Shown here: piece after piece, positions 1 to 7,596 of the stretch | How the letters are laid out: each line of letters starts with the position of its first letter | Position numbering within the stretch: the first letter of the stretch is position 1 | Translations under genes and position numbers: made by a program | The notes under the pieces: generated by a model | Database searches by the model: none | What the model saw: the letters and a program-made list of their open reading frames with translations, nothing else | Told to the model about the DNA's origin: nothing | Source of the DNA: Clostridiales bacterium | Lineage (GTDB): Bacteria; Bacillota; Clostridia; Oscillospirales; Acutalibacteraceae | Reading direction: 5' to 3' | DNA length: 24,182 nt | Assembly (NCBI GenBank): GCA_019418545.1 | Contig: DYBQ01000010.1 | Span: 615 to 24,796, forward strand

Positions 1-555
1 CTGGCGGGTATAACCATAAGTGCGCTGGGCGCCAAAATCGTCATAATGTTCATATGCAAAATTTTTTGCCACTGGAAAAAAGCCTTTTAGTCCATACTTT
101 TTTTCTGTCACCACCGCGCCATCTTTTTCACATTCTTCTGTGTATTCTCCTACCAATCCATCCAGCACTGCCCCATAGGCTTCCCGGTAATATCCAAACC
201 ATTTCATGTCCTTTGTCAATTCTTCTACACGACAGCCCTCGTCCAGCTTTTCAAAATATTCATCCATATCCTGCGCGCGATACCGGGAAAAGTCCCCGCC
301 ATATTTTGCCCCCAGATAGCTTAGGGTGTGTATCCAGTTTCGCTCCATGCCTTCTTCATGTGCACGGATATCCTCGGCTAAAGCTCTGTCCAAAGCAGCA
401 TAACATGGATTGAATTCCACATATCGGATAAATTCCTTTTGCTCCCCAGTGTCATGAACAGGTGAAATGGCCGGGAGATATGGGAATGTAATAATGGAGG
501 CTGCCAGTATCAGCCCCATTCCCATCAGTGCGGTGATTTTCCAAAAAAGCTTCAA
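1..555 (-). CDS. Probable membrane-anchored/secreted M23-type peptidase, N-terminal part (runs off window start)
   Basis: The frame is open for 185 codons to the window edge, so the C-terminus is missing. I start it at a TTG at 555 because GGGAGGG lies 8 bases upstream; an in-frame ATG at 579 has no ribosome binding site and lies inside a hairpin. The protein opens MKLFWK followed by a hydrophobic stretch (about residues 5-29), i.e. a signal peptide or membrane anchor. The middle is charged and helical. The last visible residues (YEHYDDFGAQRTYGYTR) resemble the entry of the M23 (LytM-like) domain in clostridial proteins, where a zinc-binding HxxxD motif follows; that motif lies outside the window, so the enzymatic call is inference. 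Probable role: peptidoglycan cleavage outside the membrane. The start codon sits at the end of the U-tract of an upstream terminator-like hairpin. Confidence 0.5.
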   Translation of the reverse strand, partial: MKLFWKITALMGMGLILAASIITFPYLPAISPVHDTGEQKEFIRYVEFNPCYAALDRALAEDIRAHEEGMERNWIHTLSYLGAKYGGDFSRYRAQDMDEYFEKLDEGCRVEELTKDMKWFGYYREAYGAVLDGLVGEYTEECEKDGAVVTEKKYGLKGFFPVAKNFAYEHYDDFGAQRTYGYTRQ

Positions 556-606
556 AAAAAATCCCTCCCGATTTGACATAGTGATTTCTATGCCAAATCG
601 GAAGGG
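554..606 (-). terminator. Strong terminator-like hairpin whose 3' arm carries the next gene's SD and whose T-tract ends in its TTG start
   Basis: Arms are 563-581 and 588-606 with a 6-base loop. Read as minus-strand RNA it forms 19 pairs; the two imperfect positions (567/602 and 576/593) are G-U in that RNA but A-C mismatches in plus-strand RNA, which points to function in the minus transcript. Eight U residues follow (561-554). It lies 22 bases after the 56-residue protein's stop. The GGGAGGG ribosome binding site of the downstream gene is inside the 3' arm and its TTG start uses the last two U's, so this may be an attenuator or translation switch rather than a plain terminator. Confidence 0.8.
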
Positions 607-627
607 AAAATACCTGATATTTTTTAC

Positions 628-798
628 TTACAAGTCGTCGGCATCCTGCTCGGGATAGTCTTCTGCCCGACTTTCTCCGGTATAGCTTCCTGTTACATCG
701 GAGGCAATGGCTTCTTTGTTCTGGTCCTTCAGTGTATGGGCCAGCGCCATGGCGGTTTGCTGTATACTGGTGTTTGAGGGCTGCTTTTGCTTTTTCAA
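628..798 (-). CDS. Small 56-residue hydrophilic protein of unknown function
   Basis: The start is a TTG at 798 with a perfect GGAGGTGA seven bases upstream. It encodes MKKQKQPS... and ends EQDADDL. It has no hydrophobic segment, no cysteine and no recognisable domain. The N-terminus is lysine/glutamine-rich, the middle (about residues 14-31) could be a short helix, and the C-terminal third is strongly acidic with a tyrosine/glycine stretch (DVTGSYTG). The excellent ribosome binding site, clean stop and following terminator hairpin make it a real gene despite its length. It lies between a sugar phosphotransferase and a cell-wall peptidase-like gene on the same strand, so an envelope or sporulation role is possible but not shown. 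I do not recognise it. Confidence 0.65.
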   Translation of the reverse strand: MKKQKQPSNTSIQQTAMALAHTLKDQNKEAIASDVTGSYTGESRAEDYPEQDADDL

Positions 799-835
799 AA
801 AAATCACCTCCGGTACAGTATTCCCATACCGGAGG
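797..835 (-). terminator. Terminator-like hairpin after the sugar transferase, overlapping the SD and TTG start of the next gene
   Basis: The arms TACCGGAGG (827-835) and CCTCCGGTA (807-815) are perfectly complementary over 9 bp with an 11-base loop. They begin 5 bases after the stop region of the upstream gene, and on the minus strand they are followed by TGA and seven T's (803-797). As in the next intergenic hairpin, the 3' arm supplies the Shine-Dalgarno (GGAGGTGA) and the T-tract runs straight into a TTG start. Confidence 0.75.
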
Positions 836-839
836 ATTT

Positions 840-1550
840 TTAATCACTGTTTTTCGACAATTTTACTTCACGTTTACAAAATACAGCCGCTACGGTCTGA
901 AACAGAATCCGAATGTCCCGCATCACGGTAATTCTTTCCATGTATTGAAGATTCAGCCGGCACTTTTTGGGAAGGATTTTTTCAATGTAAACAGCTTCAG
1001 GGTCACTGGCGCCTTCCAAAAGTTCATCCTCATTGCGGAAATAAATACTGGCTGGAGCCGTAATCCCGGGGCGGATTAGCAAGGTTGCAAAGGCTTCCTG
1101 CTCATAGGCCTCCACATATTTGCGGACTTCTGGCCTAGGACCTACTAAACTCATGTCCCCTTTGAGTACATTGAGTATTTGTGAAAACTCATCCAGCCGG
1201 CATTTTCGAATGAACCTGCCCACACGGGTGATTCTCGAATCTTTTCCTGTGGTTAAGGAAAGCCCGATTTTATCAGCATTTTGCACCATGGTGCGGAATT
1301 TAAAAATTTTAAAGTCCTGGCCATATTGCCCCACGCGTACCTGGCGATAAAAAACAGGGCCGGGAGAGTCGAGCTTGATGGCTGCGGCCAATAGTAAAAA
1401 AAAGGGGGAAGTGATGATAAGGATGAGAAGGGACAGTACAATATCAAAAATACGCTTACAGGTAAGATGTTTTTTCTGAAGCCGCAGGTACTCCACCCAG
1501 GGACGCACCCAAACATTTTGCATGAATGGGGGAAGCTGTTGATATGTCAT
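840..1550 (-). CDS. Bacterial sugar transferase (polyprenyl-phosphate hexose-1-phosphate transferase, PglC/WcaJ C-terminal type)
   Basis: This 236-residue protein transfers a sugar-1-phosphate from a nucleotide sugar to undecaprenyl phosphate, the first membrane step of exopolysaccharide or glycan synthesis. Visible family features: a re-entrant or transmembrane helix at about residues 34-58 after KRIFD, the DSPGPVFYRQ loop, FKFRTM (84-88), the catalytic Asp-Glu pair in RLDEFSQ (D120/E121), and GDMSLVGPRPE (131-141). The length fits the small monotopic class without the N-terminal four-helix domain of WcaJ. The start has AGGA about ten bases upstream. No glycosyltransferase, flippase or polymerase gene lies nearby, so it is an orphan here and the sugar is unknown. 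A -10-like TATAAT lies about 55 bases upstream. Confidence 0.9.
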   Translation of the reverse strand: MTYQQLPPFMQNVWVRPWVEYLRLQKKHLTCKRIFDIVLSLLILIITSPFFLLLAAAIKLDSPGPVFYRQVRVGQYGQDFKIFKFRTMVQNADKIGLSLTTGKDSRITRVGRFIRKCRLDEFSQILNVLKGDMSLVGPRPEVRKYVEAYEQEAFATLLIRPGITAPASIYFRNEDELLEGASDPEAVYIEKILPKKCRLNLQYMERITVMRDIRILFQTVAAVFCKREVKLSKNSD

Positions 1551-1604
1551 GAAAATTCACATCCTGATAAAAGCTTGTTGTCCGAAAAATGAAGGACTGA
1601 TGCT

Positions 1605-1610
1605 ATTATA
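1605..1610 (-). promoter_or_regulatory. Probable -10 element for the sugar transferase
   Basis: TATAAT reads on the minus strand in the 118-base gap behind the UroD-like gene. No convincing -35 hexamer stands 17 bases upstream (the region is a T-tract), so only the -10 is supported. Confidence 0.45.
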
Positions 1611-1668
1611 CGACATCATTGAAAAAAAATCCACCCAAAATGAAAAGGTTCCTGTAAAAATATTTCTT

Positions 1669-2715
1669 TCAATCAAAAAATCCCATATAAGATTCCATGG
1701 CGTCCATCAGTGCTTTTACATTTTCCAGGGGCACGCCGGGATACAGGCCATATATCATAGTAAGGCCGCCCTGTGCAGTGCCGATAGAAGTTACCTCCTG
1801 ACGGATAAGGGCTTCGATTTCAGCCGGGGTTCCAAAACGGGTAATGGTCTGCCGGTCAATGTCCAAATCCACACAGGTTTTTCCAGCAAAGTTTTCGGCA
1901 ATCCAGTCAATCCCATTAACTAAATCCTGCAAATTGATAATTTCCACCCCACCGTCAATCAAGTCGGCAGTCAGGGTACGGATATCCCCGTCGGAATGCA
2001 TGTGAATGGGAATCCCCTTTTCTTTTGCCGGGCGGATGATGCGCTGATAGGAAGGTTTGATGTATTTTCTAAACTGCTCAGGGGAAAGCATTGGCCCTAC
2101 CTGCATTCCCAAATCCTCGGCATAGGTCATCACATCCACACCGCAGTCAAGATAGTGGCGCACAATGCCCAAATTAAACTGCTCCACCATTTCAATCAGT
2201 GCAGGAAGGCGTGCATCCTCGTCCATCATGTCAAAGAGCAGATTTTCATATCCCCGAATGTCGCACAGCTGCAAAAAGGTGTGTCCATGGCGCAGCCCGC
2301 CCATGTGCAGTTTATCGGGAGACGCCTTAATTTCCTGCTTAACAGCTTGCCAGTCAACAGGCCCAATTCCCATACAAACGTCTGGATTTGGAGCCTGATA
2401 GTTTGCAAAATCATCCCAGTCGGCCAGAGGATGATGGGTAACAGTCCCCGTAATTCCATTTACGGTGGTTTCCCACACACATCCGAAATCATCTGTAAAG
2501 GGGGCATCTTTTCGGGCCACCAAAGGATATTCAGGATGATAGGGAAGGGCGGGGGCTTTAAAATCAGGGAACAGCCGCGGATGGGTTTCCATCAGTTCGA
2601 ACAGTGCGTCCTGCGGATAGGAATCATAGCAGGCAGAGTTCACTGCAAACACCATGGGGATGTAGTCAGGGCGTTCAAACCGGACGGCGCGAAGATAGTT
2701 TTCCTTTGCGTTCAT
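1669..2715 (-). CDS. Uroporphyrinogen decarboxylase (URO-D) superfamily protein, probably not a heme enzyme
   Basis: This 348-residue TIM-barrel protein resembles the URO-D family, which includes HemE and the corrinoid methyltransferases MtaA/CmuA. Seen: an N-terminal NAKENYLRAVRFERPDYIP-type opening, MTYAEDLGMQVGPMLSPEQF, the IPIHMHSDGD strand (His/Asp metal-ligand region) and the C-terminal PGVPLENVKAL. The HemE N-terminal R-Q-A-G-R-Y signature is not seen, which argues against heme synthesis. A longer frame starts at 2733, but AGAGGAG directly precedes the ATG at 2715, so I use that. It follows the GH38-like gene by 17 bases and is clearly in its operon. In gut Clostridia such proteins often lie beside carbohydrate genes; the substrate is unknown. 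Confidence 0.8.
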   Translation of the reverse strand: MNAKENYLRAVRFERPDYIPMVFAVNSACYDSYPQDALFELMETHPRLFPDFKAPALPYHPEYPLVARKDAPFTDDFGCVWETTVNGITGTVTHHPLADWDDFANYQAPNPDVCMGIGPVDWQAVKQEIKASPDKLHMGGLRHGHTFLQLCDIRGYENLLFDMMDEDARLPALIEMVEQFNLGIVRHYLDCGVDVMTYAEDLGMQVGPMLSPEQFRKYIKPSYQRIIRPAKEKGIPIHMHSDGDIRTLTADLIDGGVEIINLQDLVNGIDWIAENFAGKTCVDLDIDRQTITRFGTPAEIEALIRQEVTSIGTAQGGLTMIYGLYPGVPLENVKALMDAMESYMGFFD

Positions 2716-2732
2716 ACAAACTCCTCTTTTCA

Positions 2733-4685
2733 TTAGATATGTTTTATAAAAGTGGAAAACCTATTGTTTTCCATGTTTGATAGACGGAGAATAAAGCGGA
2801 AACGTGCATCATCTTCATACCACATGGGAAAATTGGTTCCCCACTGGTTGTTGAAGAGGATAAACCAAATTCCCTTATCCATCGGTGGAATCTGGTCGTA
2901 AAAGCCATATAAAAATGGTTTGGAAATGGAAACCAGCGGTGCATCCAGTGTTTCCAGCAAGCAGGTTTCAAACTGGAGATTTTGGGATACAGCGTGCATT
3001 TCGCGGTTTCCTCCCGATACTACCCGGCGAGGGTCGATGGGTTCTCCCATTTTTTCAATGGAAACCAAAGCACCAACAGGCGAAAATCCCAGAGAACAGC
3101 CTTCGGGGATACGGCAGGCTGGCTTTTCCAGCCAACAAAAATCAAATTCCACCCTGTCTTTTTGAGGATGGACACGCAGCATCATTTTAGAAGGACAGCC
3201 AAAGGATTCCCGTGCAAGAGGATGTATGGTAAGGAAAGAAAAAACTTCCTCATGGTTATAGAACAGCTCCACACTTTTTGCACGGAAGACTTTACCGTCA
3301 GCCAATGCCTTTTCAAGGCCGACTTTTCCAAAATCTTCTATGGACCAGTCAGCGTGCAAACGGTCATAGCGGCTTGTATAATCCAGCACTTCTTTTTCTG
3401 AAAACACCTGATATTCAAACACACCCAAACGGTGTTCGCTGTCCGCTATTATGCGGCCGTCTTTTTTTAGGAAGTTTATGGCTCCCTGTTCATCAAAAGA
3501 CAAGCTCCAGCCATTGATAGTAATTTTTTCTCCCACATCCAGCCGCTGCATCCCGTCTGTACAGGGGAAATCTGTCCGGTATTCATTGCAGGCTTGTTGT
3601 GCCATTGATTTTGCAGGTTCTGTAAGGGAAGAAACAGCGCTCGAAATATAGGCTCGCTGCTCTGCCCATGATTTTTCCAGGGTTTGATATTCCGGCAGCT
3701 TTCGTGCCTGTTCAAACGCAGCCCGGGAAAAATGCTTGTGGTCGTGTAAAAATGTTTTTTCATCCAGCCCCCAGGTGTGTTCTGCAATGGGGAGCAATCC
3801 CTGATATAAGCGTTCCTGGTTTTCGTTATCGAAACGGCTGGCCAAACGCAGCAGCTCCCGAAACTGGCAAACTTTTTTGGCATCGGTGCCCACACCGTGA
3901 ATCCAAGTGTCTCCAATTTCTTCTTCCACTATGGGTAAGGAATCCTCTATTTTTTTAACGATTTGGGCCACATCTTCAAGACTTGCAGCCTTTATTTCTG
4001 CCTGCGGAAAATCCCGGTGCAGGCCATCATATACCGTTAACACTTCCTGCTGTGATTGCGGCCCGCGATTATCCCCGGTGTGTGCAAAAAACACAGCAAT
4101 CCCGGTGCCGGGAATTTCGGAAAAATCCCCATAGTCCCCTTTGCTGTACATAACCACAACAGATTCCCCTGATGGTGCGCGCCAACGGAACAAATCAGGG
4201 ACTGCTGGCGGCTGAGAAGCCGGATTGACACCAATGTGCAAAAAATGAACACCGGCATTGGATAACAGTGGGACAATGGCACGGGTGTGACCAGGTACAT
4301 CCGTATATTTTGCACTGGTGGTAGACATTCCAAAACGGCGGTCAAGCTTTTTGGAAATCCCCAATCCATATTGATACAACGCCCGGTCTGCCAGCTCAGA
4401 ATGCATGGTAAAAGGAAGGGCGTGCCATCGAATGATTCCGTTTTGGATTGCCCGGCACATACGCTTCTCATTTTCAGGCGAGGCCTGTTTTAGATATTCC
4501 TCTATCAGCCAGCTTCCAATCGACCACACAAAACCTTCTTTGCGGCCGGATGCCGCAATTTGTTCTCCAACCTCCATGGCTTTTGGGATATACTCCTTCA
4601 TATATCGCTGATAGATTTCATTGCTGAAACCGGTAAACCCCAAATCCAAATGGGTTTTAAATACTACAAGAATTTTTTGAATCAT
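2733..4685 (-). CDS. GH38-like glycosidase, DUF5054 type
   Basis: The 650-residue product has the N-terminal fold signatures of alpha-mannosidase family GH38: VVFKTHLDLGFTG (His12/Asp14, equivalent to the zinc-binding HxD) and KYTDVPGH (Asp129, at the place of the D-P-F-G-H nucleophile motif). Later come GDTWIHGVGTDAKK and HTWGLDEKTFLHDH, followed by a beta-rich C-terminal half. No signal peptide is seen, so it is probably cytoplasmic and acts on imported or phosphorylated oligosaccharides; the exact activity is inference. An in-frame TTG exists at 4718, but the ATG at 4685 with GGGTGGA just upstream gives the normal GH38 start. A promoter-like TTGCTG-17-TATAAC lies upstream. The stop abuts the UroD-like gene's leader, so the two are co-transcribed. 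Confidence 0.75.
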   Translation of the reverse strand: MIQKILVVFKTHLDLGFTGFSNEIYQRYMKEYIPKAMEVGEQIAASGRKEGFVWSIGSWLIEEYLKQASPENEKRMCRAIQNGIIRWHALPFTMHSELADRALYQYGLGISKKLDRRFGMSTTSAKYTDVPGHTRAIVPLLSNAGVHFLHIGVNPASQPPAVPDLFRWRAPSGESVVVMYSKGDYGDFSEIPGTGIAVFFAHTGDNRGPQSQQEVLTVYDGLHRDFPQAEIKAASLEDVAQIVKKIEDSLPIVEEEIGDTWIHGVGTDAKKVCQFRELLRLASRFDNENQERLYQGLLPIAEHTWGLDEKTFLHDHKHFSRAAFEQARKLPEYQTLEKSWAEQRAYISSAVSSLTEPAKSMAQQACNEYRTDFPCTDGMQRLDVGEKITINGWSLSFDEQGAINFLKKDGRIIADSEHRLGVFEYQVFSEKEVLDYTSRYDRLHADWSIEDFGKVGLEKALADGKVFRAKSVELFYNHEEVFSFLTIHPLARESFGCPSKMMLRVHPQKDRVEFDFCWLEKPACRIPEGCSLGFSPVGALVSIEKMGEPIDPRRVVSGGNREMHAVSQNLQFETCLLETLDAPLVSISKPFLYGFYDQIPPMDKGIWFILFNNQWGTNFPMWYEDDARFRFILRLSNMENNRFSTFIKHI

Positions 4686-4759
4686 CTGTCCACCCCAATT
4701 TTGGATAATAAAAATCAATACCCTAATCCAATATATCGGAAAGGTATGAAATTGTATTT

Positions 4760-4788
4760 GTTATACCATAAGAAAAAAGGGGCAGCAA
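4760..4788 (-). promoter_or_regulatory. Probable housekeeping-type promoter of the GH38-like/UroD-like operon
   Basis: On the minus strand TTGCTG (4788-4783) and TATAAC (4765-4760) are separated by exactly 17 bases, about 75 bases upstream of the ATG at 4685. Each hexamer has one mismatch or a few from consensus, so this is plausible rather than certain. Confidence 0.5.
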
Positions 4789-4883
4789 CAACAAAATCTG
4801 CGAATAGACTCAGAATTTTAACTGTTTTATTACAGAAAAAGCCAAAAGCGCTCAGATTTTTAATAAGACTTGCTAAAGAAACC

Positions 4884-7469
4884 TTATTCACTGCGAAGAG
4901 CCGTAACCGGGTCTTTTTTGGCAGCCTTTTTGGCGGGGATGCAGCCTCCCAAAAGGGTGAGGCAAACGCTGAGGAGCATTAGGATAATGGCACCGGCAAG
5001 GGGCAAAGAAGCGCTGACCATCTGAGAGCCTGTCAGGTGATGGATGACACTGTTGATGGGAATGGTGAGCAAAACAGAAATGGCAATGCCCATCACGCCG
5101 GAGCACAGGCCGATAATAAAGGTTTCAGCATTAAACACCTGGGCGATATTCCGCCGGGAAGCGCCGATAGCCCTGAGAATTCCGATTTCCTTGGTGCGCT
5201 CCATAACCGAAATAAAGGTGATAATACCAATCATAATGGAGGATACAATCAGCGACACGGCCACAAAGGCAATGAGCACATAGCTGATAATATTGATAAT
5301 AGAGGTAATGGAGTCCATCATTATAGCCACCATGTCCGTATAGGAAATCATGTTTTCTTCCCGGCCGGCCTCTTTTTCCGAATCGTTGTATTCTTCAATC
5401 AAGCTGACAATCGATTCTTTCCCTTCAAAATCATTGGGATAAATACGGATGGTATCGGGTTTGTCTTTATCCACAATCCCTAGTGTGGAAAGATTTTCCT
5501 CATAGGTTGCCTGGCTGTTATTCTGATAGGCCGTCATCAGCTGGGCAATTTCTTCCTCACTCAGCCCGGCCAGCTGTGCCTTCTGTTCATCTGTCAGCTC
5601 GCCCGAAGCTGTTTCCCCTTCCTTAGGGAATTCCATTCCGGTAAATACGTTGATGTCCGGGTTATCAAGCTGTTCCTGTGCAATTTCCGATTCATTGATA
5701 TGCGTAATCACATAGTCAGTCAGGGCGCTGGTGTAGCAGATTCCACCAGTAGAATCAGAGGAAGAAGTGCTTTCGGTGGGGCGGATAATTCCTACTACCC
5801 GGATTTCCGGGGCATCCTCCAAAACGGTTTCCATATAGGCTTCGTCGTCCCGCTTATCCAGCCAAATGCCGTTTTCTTTTTCATAATAATCCGTATTCAA
5901 AACCAGCTGGAAGCGGGTATCCAGAATTTCGTCAAAGGAGTAGGACTTCTGCTCCACCGATTCCATTTCCCGGCCGTCCATCAGGGCGTCAAAATTGTCT
6001 AAAAGCTGCTGCTGGTCCATCAACCCCAGAGAGAAGAGGGTAAAATCGCTGACATTGTTGTTTTCGTCCACCTGCAAAACCACTTCATTATAGGCTTCGG
6101 GCCAACTGCCGGCCACCAATTCATACTGGTCTTCCAGCATTTGGGGATTGTCAACCAGTTCTTCCCAAACATCGTTGGAGGACATGCTATCTGTCCCCAT
6201 CATGGACTGGAATTCCATCATCTGTCCAAAGCCCATTTTTTCCAGAACTTGGTTGGGATTTACCTGAACAGCGCCGCCCTCGACATCCCGGTTATAAATC
6301 ATCAAGTCAAAATCATACTCATACTGGATGGCACTGCTGTAGTCTTTGATGGGGCAGTCCTCTTCTTCCAGATAGGCTTTAAAGGCTTCCAGATTGTTCT
6401 CGTTTTTCTTGCTGAAAAGGGTTTCCATCAGGTCGGAAATGAGAGGGGAGGATTGAACGGTTCCCTCCTTGGCTGGAGTTGTATCCTGATTGACGCCGGA
6501 CATGGCTTCCATCATCACGGACATATCCACAGAAGAACTTTCCAGTATCACAGGATAAGAGGCCATCGTATCCTGCTGTACCTGGCGGATATAGTCATTA
6601 ACGCCGCTGGAAAGGGCCAGAATCAGGGCAATCCCAATGATGCCGATGGAACCGGCAAAGGAGGTGAGGAGGGTACGGCCTTTTTTGGTTTTCAGGTTGT
6701 GAAAGCTGAGGGAGAGGGAGGTGAGCAGGGACATGGAGGATTTCCCCATGTTCTGATGAACTGGCTCTTTGGGCTTCCGGGAGGTCTCGGGCAGATAGGG
6801 GTTAGTATCCCCGATGATTTTACCGTCCTGTAAACGCACGATGCGGGTGGCATACTGCTGGGCCAGCTCCGGGTTGTGGGTGACCATAACCACCAAACGG
6901 TCTTTGGCCACCTCTTTTAGCAAATCCATCACCTGCAAGCTGGTATCCGTATCCAGTGCGCCGGTAGGCTCGTCAGCCAGCAGAATGTCTGGGTCGTTAA
7001 CCAGTGCTCTGGCAATGGCCACTCGCTGCATCTGCCCGCCGGACATCTGGTTGGGCTTTTTGTGGGACTGGCCCGCAAGGCCCACTTTTTCCAAAGCTTC
7101 CATAGCGCGGCGGCGTCTTTCTCCCCGGGACACGCCGGAGATGGTTAGAGCCAGCTCCACGTTGGCCAAAATCGACTGATGGGGGATTAGGTTATAGCTC
7201 TGAAACACGAAGCCAATGGTGTGGTTTCGATAGGAGTCCCAGTCCCGGTCCCGATATTTGCGGGTTGAAATGCCGTTAATAATCAAATCGCCGCTGTCAT
7301 ACCGGTCCAAACCGCCAATGATGTTGAGCAAGGTCGTTTTACCGGAGCCGCTGGGGCCGAGAATGGCGACAAATTCGCTGTCACGAAGAGTTAGGCTTAC
7401 GTTGTCCAGCGCTTTTTGTACCAGCGTGCCGGTAGTATACTGTTTACAAATATTTTGGATTTGCAGCAC
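4884..7469 (-). CDS. MacB-like ABC transporter with ATPase and FtsX permease fused in one polypeptide
   Basis: This 861-residue protein starts at a GTG (7469) behind AAAGGAG; the frame stays open 390 bases further upstream but without a start signal or family homology. Residues 1-230 are the ATPase: Walker A GPSGSGKTT (38-46), Q-loop FVFQSYN, signature MSGGQMQRVAIARA, Walker B ILLADEPTGALD and switch His in MVTHNPE. A linker leads to the first membrane helix (after KKGRTLLTSFAGSIGIIG), then a roughly 400-residue extracytoplasmic domain, then the three FtsX helices with VMERTKEIGILRAIGAS. The family uses ATP to drive extracytoplasmic movements that expel peptides or antibiotics or handle lipoproteins. 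It lies behind a response regulator/kinase pair but has its own near-perfect promoter in the 127-base gap. The substrate is unknown. Confidence 0.92.
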   Translation of the reverse strand: MLQIQNICKQYTTGTLVQKALDNVSLTLRDSEFVAILGPSGSGKTTLLNIIGGLDRYDSGDLIINGISTRKYRDRDWDSYRNHTIGFVFQSYNLIPHQSILANVELALTISGVSRGERRRRAMEALEKVGLAGQSHKKPNQMSGGQMQRVAIARALVNDPDILLADEPTGALDTDTSLQVMDLLKEVAKDRLVVMVTHNPELAQQYATRIVRLQDGKIIGDTNPYLPETSRKPKEPVHQNMGKSSMSLLTSLSLSFHNLKTKKGRTLLTSFAGSIGIIGIALILALSSGVNDYIRQVQQDTMASYPVILESSSVDMSVMMEAMSGVNQDTTPAKEGTVQSSPLISDLMETLFSKKNENNLEAFKAYLEEEDCPIKDYSSAIQYEYDFDLMIYNRDVEGGAVQVNPNQVLEKMGFGQMMEFQSMMGTDSMSSNDVWEELVDNPQMLEDQYELVAGSWPEAYNEVVLQVDENNNVSDFTLFSLGLMDQQQLLDNFDALMDGREMESVEQKSYSFDEILDTRFQLVLNTDYYEKENGIWLDKRDDEAYMETVLEDAPEIRVVGIIRPTESTSSSDSTGGICYTSALTDYVITHINESEIAQEQLDNPDINVFTGMEFPKEGETASGELTDEQKAQLAGLSEEEIAQLMTAYQNNSQATYEENLSTLGIVDKDKPDTIRIYPNDFEGKESIVSLIEEYNDSEKEAGREENMISYTDMVAIMMDSITSIINIISYVLIAFVAVSLIVSSIMIGIITFISVMERTKEIGILRAIGASRRNIAQVFNAETFIIGLCSGVMGIAISVLLTIPINSVIHHLTGSQMVSASLPLAGAIILMLLSVCLTLLGGCIPAKKAAKKDPVTALRSE

Positions 7470-7530
7470 AAAGGTTCTCCTTTCAGCGCCCGGCCGCCAA
7501 AGATTTTTTCCGGGGAAAAGCTTCCAGTTC

Positions 7531-7559
7531 ATTATAAAATCCGGCAGGATGGCTGTCAA
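7531..7559 (-). promoter_or_regulatory. Consensus TTGACA-17-TATAAT promoter for the ATPase-permease gene
   Basis: On the minus strand TTGACA (7559-7554) and TATAAT (7536-7531) match consensus in all twelve positions with a 17-base spacer. The likely transcription start is about 55 bases before the GTG start. It implies that the exporter can be made independently of the upstream regulator-kinase transcript. Confidence 0.85.
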
Positions 7560-7596
7560 CGGATTATAGGCCCTAAAAAGCAGCCAGTTTTCGGGG

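Noticed and set aside
452..847. 131-codon minus-strand frame covering the two hairpins and the small gene
   Set aside because: It runs through both terminator hairpins, has no SD, and the two neighbouring frames show better starts and plausible protein composition; it is an overlapping-frame artefact.
1669..2715. Assignment of the UroD-like gene as hemE
   Set aside because: The HemE N-terminal arginine-rich signature is missing, and the neighbour is a glycosidase-like gene rather than heme genes.
4840..4883. Possible terminator after the ATPase-permease gene
   Set aside because: Only a three-to-four-pair stem before a T-run on the minus strand; not supported.
6141..6833. 230-codon plus-strand frame inside the ATPase-permease gene
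   Set aside because: Antisense to a conserved ABC protein; His-rich composition and no start signal.
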